A stretch of 39,791 nt of DNA from Streptomyces sp. WM6378 (GTDB taxonomy: Bacteria > Actinomycetota > Actinomycetes > Streptomycetales > Streptomycetaceae). The stretch is taken from positions 1 through 39,791 of the forward strand of contig NZ_LGDD01000345.1 of assembly GCF_001279695.1 (NCBI RefSeq), written 5' to 3'. The position numbers and the translations under genes are program-made. This document shows, piece by piece, positions 33,974 through 39,791 of the stretch (position 1 is its first letter; every line of letters begins with the position of its first letter). The notes under the pieces were generated by a model, which saw only the letters and a program-made list of their open reading frames with translations, did no database searches and was not told where the DNA came from.

Positions 33974-35596
33974 TTACGGGACGTACTGCGAGGTGCCCTT
34001 GACGCCCTGTTGCGCCATGAGCGTCTGCCAGTAGGCCGTCGCGTCCTTGTCGTTGGTGACGATCGACAGTCCGCGGATTTCCTTGTGGGCGGTCATGGCG
34101 TCGCGGTACTGGCCGAGTTCACCCTCGTCCAGGCCCTTGAAGAAGGACCCTTTGTTCTACTTCTTCTTGCCGTCAGCGCCGTACTTGTCTTCCAGCTGGT
34201 CGAAGGTCTCCGGCTTGCGCCAGCAGTCCTTGCCGTCGTTCTTCACGTACTTGGAGTCGATCATGTAGCCGTCCGCGGGCCGCATGCCGTCGGCCGCCTT
34301 GAAGGGGCGCTTGGACGTGGGCAGCGGCGGGATCTTGCGCTCGGGGTAACCGGCCGTCCTCAACTGGTAGGCGTTCTCAGGCAAATTGGGGTCCTTCGCG
34401 TTGCTGCCCAGGCCGAGCGGTTTGAGGGTGTTGACGAAGGCGACGAACTCCTTCCGCCCGTCGATGCTCAGCAAGCGGGTCGTGCCCGGGACCGGGGGCA
34501 CGGGGTCCTTGATGGGGATGTTCGGGTCGGGATTGACGTACGACGCGGGCATGATGCCGGACACGCCGCCTTGATAGGAGGCGAGAAGCACAGGAATGCC
34601 CTCCGGCAGCAGCCCGGGCACGAGCGGCAGCCCTGGAAGCAAGGGGCTGTTGTGCGAGCCGTCGGGCAGCTTCACTCGCGCTTCGGAGGTGTCGAGGGCG
34701 TGGGCGACGTTGCCGAGCTTGTGGATCCAGGGGTCGTCGAGGACCGCGTCCTTCAACCCGCCGTCGTACCCGTTCCCACCGAACATCGGGGAGTCCCAGG
34801 GCATGTCCATGTGGAAGGGGTCCAGTTCGTGCTGCTGGATCTTCTTCTTCGCGGCCTCGACATGGTCGGCGTAGCGGTCGCACGCCTTCGCGAGCTGGCT
34901 GCAGGCAGCGACCAGATTCGCGACCAGGGTCTCGTCCGGGTGCGCGTTGTCCGGCGGTGCGGCGAAGCCCACGAAGTTGTTGAAGTACTTGCGGAACGTA
35001 TCCGCCGCCTCGCCGCTGTGGGCCTTGTCCGCGGTATGCGCGCACGCCTGGGCATCCTCCAGGAAGCGCACCATCAGCTTCCCGCCCCGGCGCCACGACT
35101 CGGCGACATCGCGCAGCTTCTCGGGCGAGCCACGGAAGCGGCTGCTCCTGCCTCCTGGCGCGTACTGGTCGAACCATGAGGTGTCCCCGACGACCCCTTG
35201 AAGCTCCTGGCCACGCCCGAGGAAGCTCTCCTCGCAGTCCTCGTACGGGTCGCCCATGCCGTCGGTCATGTCGACCTGCTGACCCAGGATCTACGAGGCA
35301 ATACGGCTCTCCCCGGCCATGAACTCGCGCGCCGTGTGCATCAGCCCGCGGCCGGTCTCGCTCATGACCAGGGCGCTGAAGTCCATCTTGTCGAGGGTCG
35401 TGGAGGCTGCGGACTCGTAAACCTTCGCGAACTCGTGGCCGGCGTCGTCGTCTCCCGCCATGCCCTTCTGTCGGTTCAGGTCGTGGAAGAGCGCGATGGT
35501 GGTGTCACGGGCGCCCGGCATCACCGACTTCACCATGTCCATGGCCGCGCCCATCATATTCTTGGTGATCATGGCGAGATCAGCAGGCATCCCCAT
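33974..35596 (-). pseudogene. WXG-like polymorphic toxin with nuclease-type C-terminus, interrupted by two in-frame TAG codons
   Basis: One uninterrupted phase of 541 codons from the ATG at 35596 (GGGGAGG 8 bases upstream; ATG at 35638 is an alternative) to TAA at 33974. TAG occurs at 35293-35291 and 34159-34157, leaving pieces 35291-35596, 34157-35269 (own ATG at 35269) and a 60-codon tail. The N-terminal part is helical and WXG-like (FMAGES; SPEKLRDVAESWRRGGKLM; AAKKKIQQHELDPF). Near the C-terminus RPADGYMIDSKYV has the D-x-K core of a restriction-endonuclease-fold toxin (Tox-REase-5-like); the tail after the second TAG, ending TSQYVP, completes that domain, and about 90% of its codons end in G or C. 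No frameshift is needed. Likely a secreted antibacterial nuclease, now inactive or rarely read through. Confidence 0.75.
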
Positions 35597-35973
35597 CAGC
35601 TTCGCCTCCCCGTTGACGAAACTCGTGCGCGACCACATAGCAGAACCGTTCTACCTCAGATGGGTTTTACTCATGCAAGCGTGCCTCAGATGAGAGGCAC
35701 CCCACCCGACCCGCCGCCTCCATAGCCCCACCGGCCCTTCGAAGCGCACCGGGGCCAGCGCCGCCGATCACCACACAGCGCGCCACACACTTGAGCAACG
35801 TCACCATCTGCGGCCCCAAGTAGCAGGAACGAACCGCCAATTGCTGCAGGAAGAGATCGGAACGGCAAACTCCCCGCCATATTTCCCCCAGCCCCTTTCC
35901 GGGCTGTCACGAGCACGCCAAGATCTTCCCCGCGTCGGGCCACATCAGGTGCCCGGCACAGGGAGGAGAGCGC
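35597..35973. other. Intergenic region upstream of the BNR-repeat gene
   Basis: About 377 bases between the divergent toxin and BNR genes. CCTCAGATG occurs twice (near 35654 and 35682). GGGAGGAG at 35961-35968 is the ribosome-binding site of the BNR gene. No small gene or RNA is recognised. The region is less GC-biased near 35820-35900, as expected for promoters, but no clear -35/-10 pair is called. Confidence 0.4.
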
Positions 35974-38646
35974 ATGATGCTCAAACGGCATCGGCGGCGG
36001 TTCATCACCTGCACCGTCGTGGCCGCCGCGTTCGGACTGGTGAGCGCCCAGTCGTTCGCGGCATCCGGTGACACCAGACCCCGGCCCTGGAACGCGCGCC
36101 ACCAGGCCGACATCGGCCGCCAGCACATCAAGGCACTGCAGACGGGCAAGTCCGCCTTCGCGGCGTCCGAGAGCGGGGACGGCGGCTCGGACGAGGCGGA
36201 GAACTCCGCCGAGGGCACGGCCCAGTACACCGAGGCTCGCACCGCACCCGGCGTCGTCGCACCCGGCGCCTACGGCGCGGCCTGGGCCCAGTTGCAGTCC
36301 ATGCAGCACACCAGCGGCGACTGGAACCACGTCACCAAGAAGCCCTACAACTCCGACGACCCGCGCTACCGCGACGTCAACTCCAACTCCAGCGGCGGCT
36401 CCGGCAACGTGACCGGCCGCATCACCGGGATAGCCGCCGACGACCAGGGCTATGTGTACGCGGGCGGCGCCAACGGCGGCGTGTTCCGCTCGAAGACCGG
36501 CGGCGGCAACTGGCAGCCGATCGCCGACAAGCTGCCGTCGCTGTCCACCGGCACACTCGCGCTGGACGGCTCCAAAAGGCTCTGGTACGCGACCGGCGAG
36601 TCCAACACGGGTGCAACGTCCTTCGTCGGCACGGGTGTTTACGTTCTCCCCGACCCGCAGCACGGACAGTTCCAGCCCGGCGGCCGGGTCGGCGGCGCGG
36701 AGCTGGAGAGCACCGTCATCCATGCCCTCCGCTTCGGCGGCACCACGGTGTGGGCGGCCACCAGCCGGGGTGTGTGGTCGCATTCCACGACCACCCTCTC
36801 GGGGCCGTGGAAGCTGGAGTTCGCCCCCAACCCCGACTACCTGCCGGGCGGTTCCAAGGCGTCCGACCCCAGCGCCCCGTACAAGAACATCGCCAACGAC
36901 ATCGCCATCGACCCCAAGGACCCGTCCAAGGTCCTGCTCGCCATCGGCTGGCGCGGCGGCGACACGTACAACGGTCTCTATGCCGAGCAGAGCGACGGCA
37001 GTTGGAAGCCGACGGCCGGGTTGGGTGACCTGCCGACCAGCAGTGCTGACGTCGGTAATGTGACGTTCGGCGCGGCGGCGGATGGTTCGCGTCTGTACGC
37101 CATCGACCAGTCGCCGGCCCAGACCAACAGCAACCCGGACAGCGGGCTCAAGGGGGTCTACGTCTCCAAGTCCGGTTCGCCGTTCGGGCCGTGGACCCTG
37201 ATCGCCGACTACAACAAGCTCAAGGCGTCCGGCTCGGCGCTGCAGGGCGCGGGCTACATGCCGGGCATCCAGTCCTGGTACAACCAGTTCCTCCAGGTCG
37301 ACCCGCACAACGCCGACCACGTCTACCTGGGTCTGGAAGAGGTCTTCGAGACCAAGAACGGCGGCACGAGCTGGATCACCCCCGGCCCGTACTGGAACTT
37401 CCCGTTCCCCTGTTGGAGCATCGACCCCGCCAAGCAGACCGGCGACTGCTCGCCGACCACCCACTCCGACCAGCACGCGGTCGCCGTGGGCTCGTACAAG
37501 GGGAAGACCTACGCGTACGTCGGAAACGACGGCGGCATCTACCGGCGCCCGCTGAACGGCGCGGTCGACTCCGGCGGGCACGCCAAGGACTGGCAGTCGC
37601 TGAACGACGGCACCCTGGACACGCTCCAGTACTACTCGGTCGGGATCGGCAAGGACCTCACCTACGGCGGGGTCTCGGTCACCGGTGGCCTGCAGGACAA
37701 CGGCCAGTCGATCCTGCGCGGCCGCGACAAGGTCATGGGATCCAACTTCGGCGGCGACGGCGGCGACACCGTCACCGACCCGGCCAACGGCTGCAACATC
37801 GCCCAGGAATACGTCTACCTCGACATGTGGGTCACCCAGAACTGCGGGGTGAACAACGGCGCCTGGACCACCGACCCGGCCAAGGCGACGGAGTACGAGG
37901 TCGCTCCGCCGGACAAGGACCTCGGCGGCGCCGGGGCCCGCTTCATCGCGCCGATCACCTCCGACGCCAAGGACACCAACACCTGGGTCGCCGGCGGACG
38001 GCACGTGTGGGTGCAGAGCAAGGGCTTCGCGATCCGCTCCGGTGCGGAGTGGAAGAGCGCCTACGACCTGGGCGACGGCCATGTGGCCACCGCTGTCGCC
38101 TCGTCCGGCGGCACGGTCTACGTCGGCTGGTGCGGGCCCTGCAACAACCAGGGCTTCGCGCGCGGCATCGCGGTGGGCAACGCCGACGGCACCGGCTGGC
38201 ACCAGCTGAACATGCCGGTCGACGGCACTATCCCGAACCGCTACATCTCCGGCTTCGACGTCGACCCGGCCAACGCCCAGCACGTGTACGTCGCCGTCAA
38301 CGGCTTCTCCCGCAAATTCACCGAGGGCCCCGGCGCCGGCATCGGCCACGTCTTCGAGTCGAAGAACGGCGGCATGGACTGGACCGACATCTCGGCGAAC
38401 CTGCCGGACGTGCCCGCCAACACGGTCAAGCTGCTCCCGAACGGCGGTCTTGCCCTCGGCACCGACCTGGCCACCTTCTACCGCCCGGTAGGGGCCAGCC
38501 AGTGGAAGGTACTCGGCAACGAGCTGCCCACCACAGCCGTCCTGCAGCTCAAGCTCGGCCCGGACAACAACCTGTACGCCGCCACGCACGGACGCGGCAT
38601 CTGGTCCTTCGACGTACGGCGCCTCAAGGGCCATACCAACGACTGA
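35974..38646 (+). CDS. Large secreted BNR/Asp-box (sortilin-like) beta-propeller protein
   Basis: 890 residues. A twin-basic signal (KRHRRRFITCTVVAAAFGLV) with cleavage near SFAASG. After an Ala/Glu-rich stretch (about 40-95) come repeated propeller blades. Asp-box motifs are SKTGGGNWQP (near 173), TKNGGTSWITPG (near 460) and SKNGGMDWTDIS (near 796), with GGVFRS- and GLYAEQ-type strands between. This is the VPS10/BNR fold seen in GH74-type xyloglucanases and in sialidase-like binders. No catalytic pair can be assigned, so carbohydrate binding or hydrolysis are both possible. The ATG is preceded by GGGAGGAG; a second ATG follows at 35977. Confidence 0.85.
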   Translation: MMLKRHRRRFITCTVVAAAFGLVSAQSFAASGDTRPRPWNARHQADIGRQHIKALQTGKSAFAASESGDGGSDEAENSAEGTAQYTEARTAPGVVAPGAYGAAWAQLQSMQHTSGDWNHVTKKPYNSDDPRYRDVNSNSSGGSGNVTGRITGIAADDQGYVYAGGANGGVFRSKTGGGNWQPIADKLPSLSTGTLALDGSKRLWYATGESNTGATSFVGTGVYVLPDPQHGQFQPGGRVGGAELESTVIHALRFGGTTVWAATSRGVWSHSTTTLSGPWKLEFAPNPDYLPGGSKASDPSAPYKNIANDIAIDPKDPSKVLLAIGWRGGDTYNGLYAEQSDGSWKPTAGLGDLPTSSADVGNVTFGAAADGSRLYAIDQSPAQTNSNPDSGLKGVYVSKSGSPFGPWTLIADYNKLKASGSALQGAGYMPGIQSWYNQFLQVDPHNADHVYLGLEEVFETKNGGTSWITPGPYWNFPFPCWSIDPAKQTGDCSPTTHSDQHAVAVGSYKGKTYAYVGNDGGIYRRPLNGAVDSGGHAKDWQSLNDGTLDTLQYYSVGIGKDLTYGGVSVTGGLQDNGQSILRGRDKVMGSNFGGDGGDTVTDPANGCNIAQEYVYLDMWVTQNCGVNNGAWTTDPAKATEYEVAPPDKDLGGAGARFIAPITSDAKDTNTWVAGGRHVWVQSKGFAIRSGAEWKSAYDLGDGHVATAVASSGGTVYVGWCGPCNNQGFARGIAVGNADGTGWHQLNMPVDGTIPNRYISGFDVDPANAQHVYVAVNGFSRKFTEGPGAGIGHVFESKNGGMDWTDISANLPDVPANTVKLLPNGGLALGTDLATFYRPVGASQWKVLGNELPTTAVLQLKLGPDNNLYAATHGRGIWSFDVRRLKGHTND

Positions 38647-38660
38647 CCGGACTCTGATCC

Positions 38661-38708
38661 GACGGCCGGTGGGTGCCCCGAACTGCGACGGGGCCCACAC
38701 CGGCCGTC
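38661..38708 (+). terminator. Strong terminator after the BNR gene
   Basis: GACGGCCGGTG at 38661-38671 pairs with CACCGGCCGTC-like 38698-38708 (one mismatch), and GCCCC pairs with GGGGC inside. It starts 14 bases past the BNR stop and ends 26 bases before the convergent lipoprotein stop, so it may serve both. Confidence 0.8.
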
Positions 38709-38733
38709 GCGTATGCGGAGACAGCCTGAGGTC

Positions 38734-39351
38734 TCACTGGACTGGATAGGAAGACACGTCCACGTGGAGGATGAGGACGCTCGATCCCTTCGTTCCCCAC
38801 GTCACGGTGGCTGCCCCTGGCCGGGCCGCCCGGATCGTGACACGTCCGGTGCCATCCGGATCGTTCGTGGCGGAGGTGATCGTGGCCAGCATCGGACTGC
38901 TTGAGCACGGGGTCGGCCAAGGCCCACTGGGGCTCGGCGGCACGACGGCTGTCACCGTGGTGCCGACGCGCAGGCACACCCGCTGCGTGGCCAGCCCCCC
39001 GGGCTGCATAGTGACCGTGCCTGCGGCCGCGGCACAACCAGAGTGCAGGGATGGACTGTTGGCGCCAGGCGGCGCCGCGCTGGGCGTGATCGCCGATGGC
39101 TCTGCCGTGGACGGCGGAGTATCAACCGGCGAGAGCGGCGCGGAGGATGGTCCGGTCGCAGCGGTGGGACGAGAAGCCGGGGCCGGAACCGAGGGGCGCA
39201 GGCGCGGGGCACCCGAGTGTGAGCCGCCGCTGGTCGTACAGGCTGTAGCGGTGCAAGCCATCAAGGTCAGCACGAGCAGAAGCTCCGCTCCGGCCTGGCG
39301 GTGAACCCGTCGCATCACGCTTGGCGCGCCAGTCTCCCCACTCACCGACAT
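38734..39351 (-). CDS. Ser/Pro/Ala-rich lipoprotein, unknown function
   Basis: 205 residues from the ATG at 39351; an ATG at 39315 (MRRVHRQAGAELLLVL) would give a more standard signal. A lipobox-like TACTTSGG follows LTLMACTATAC. A low-complexity Pro/Ser/Ala segment (about 48-105) acts as a spacer. The compact C-terminal domain holds TVTMQPGGLATQRVCLRVG, GPWPTPCSSSPMLATI and TIRAARPGAATVTWGTKGSS, which look like a beta-sandwich with paired cysteines. No family is recognised. Convergent with the BNR gene. Confidence 0.75.
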   Translation of the reverse strand: MSVSGETGAPSVMRRVHRQAGAELLLVLTLMACTATACTTSGGSHSGAPRLRPSVPAPASRPTAATGPSSAPLSPVDTPPSTAEPSAITPSAAPPGANSPSLHSGCAAAAGTVTMQPGGLATQRVCLRVGTTVTAVVPPSPSGPWPTPCSSSPMLATITSATNDPDGTGRVTIRAARPGAATVTWGTKGSSVLILHVDVSSYPVQ

Positions 39352-39474
39352 GCCCCTTCGACGTCCCGCAGCGCCAGACGGTTCCGGCGCTGCGGCCCCC
39401 GGATACCTCCCGCGATATGCAGGACCGCCGAGGCGTCTCGGCACCTTGGTACAACGCCTCTCCGCGGCCCCGGT

Positions 39475-39517
39475 CCCCCAGCCCGCCCAGCCCGTGCCGG
39501 TCCCGGTGGGCTGGGGG
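39475..39517 (-). terminator. Terminator between the right-edge gene and the lipoprotein
   Basis: CCCCCAGCCC at 39475-39484 pairs perfectly with GGGCTGGGGG at 39508-39517. It lies 67 bases past the stop of the right-edge gene. Confidence 0.65.
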
Positions 39518-39583
39518 AGCTGGTGTTCGTTCAGTTGGCCGTGTCGGGTTGTGTGGTGGGCGACCTGTATGTGGGGGGGTGTG

Positions 39584-39791
39584 TCAGAGGAGCTTCTGCG
39601 GGGCCTGGTACTGGTCGACGGGTGCGATGTTGCAGGCGGCCTTGGGGCCGCCGAGGAGGTGGCCGCCGATGCCCTCGCCCTCGGGCAGCGGTACCGCGCA
39701 GCGCAGGTCGACGTTGATGAACGGGGCGCCGTAGGTGTTGCCGATACCGCCCGCCTCACCCGCGATGGAGGTGTTGCCGTTGCGGGTGCCG
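39584..39791 (-). CDS. C-terminus of a small, probably secreted protein
   Basis: The last 69 residues before TGA; the N-terminus is beyond the right edge. Visible text includes GNTSIAGEAGGIGNTYGAPF, NVDLRCAVPLPEGEG and GGPKAACNIAPVDQY. Two cysteines and many Gly/Asn residues suggest a small exported protein stabilised by a disulfide, but without the signal peptide this is inference. No family assigned. Confidence 0.6.
   Translation of the reverse strand, partial: GTRNGNTSIAGEAGGIGNTYGAPFINVDLRCAVPLPEGEGIGGHLLGGPKAACNIAPVDQYQAPQKLL

Noticed and set aside
33974..35596. Reassignment of TAG as a sense codon in this genome
   Set aside because: TAG ends several intact genes here (dihydropyrimidinase, aminotransferase, alginate-lyase-like, HxlR, methionine aminopeptidase), so the code is standard.
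35686..38700. 1004-codon minus-strand frame opposite the BNR gene
   Set aside because: High GC3 on the plus strand creates long open frames on the other strand; the text is Val/Gly/Arg low complexity with no motifs.

Overview
The window is high-GC actinobacterial DNA, almost certainly from a Streptomyces chromosome. The evidence is strong G/C bias at third codon positions, many GTG starts, four-base ATGA/GTGA overlaps between genes, large numbers of secreted hydrolases and lipoproteins, a fused PcaD-PcaC enzyme, a GluABCD-type glutamate transporter, and TraG-type and WXG-like accessory genes typical of that genus. I count about 40 genes, two of them cut by the window edges and three broken.

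Layout. 1-3911 (minus strand): a pyrimidine/hydantoin catabolic operon transcribed as nitrilase-type beta-ureidopropionase, class III aminotransferase, dihydropyrimidinase and an F420-type luciferase-like oxidoreductase that runs off the left edge. 4086-9473: single genes, namely a short HAD hydrolase, an alginate-lyase-like lipoprotein, an HxlR/XRE/Nudix set, a thiolase divergent from HxlR, and a type I methionine aminopeptidase that looks leaderless. 9588-15924: GH75 chitosanase, gamma-glutamyltransferase, a conserved membrane-anchored unknown, a P450 plus alpha/beta-hydrolase pair, and a small membrane protein.

16022-22945 is an envelope module. FemX-like aminoacyltransferase, MurJ flippase, OmpR-type response regulator, histidine kinase and a GerMN-like lipoprotein lie head to tail on the minus strand with overlaps or a 34-base gap. 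A lipoprotein L,D-transpeptidase is divergent. 23057-24664 is a secreted CocE/X-Pro-like hydrolase behind a cluster of GTnAC direct repeats. 24719-27922 is the glutamate ABC transporter (A, B, C, D order). 28066-31377 holds a DUF6278-like protein, exonuclease III, an MBL-fold hydrolase and PcaL.

31400-35600 is accessory DNA. It starts with the tail of a conjugative element: the C-terminal remnant of a TraG/VirD4-like coupling protein, a frameshifted partner and an intact winged-helix-like protein. It is followed by a polymorphic toxin whose single reading frame is cut by two TAG codons, while the adjacent presumed immunity gene is intact. 35974-39791: a large secreted BNR/Asp-box repeat protein with a strong terminator, a Ser/Pro/Ala-rich lipoprotein, and the C-terminus of a small protein at the right edge.

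Points most worth a second look: the toxin frame with two TAG codons; a 39-nt hairpin element inserted in frame into the P450 just ahead of its C-helix histidine; the five-gene envelope operon with a divergent transpeptidase; and the 11-bp-period GTnAC repeats in front of the CocE-like gene.
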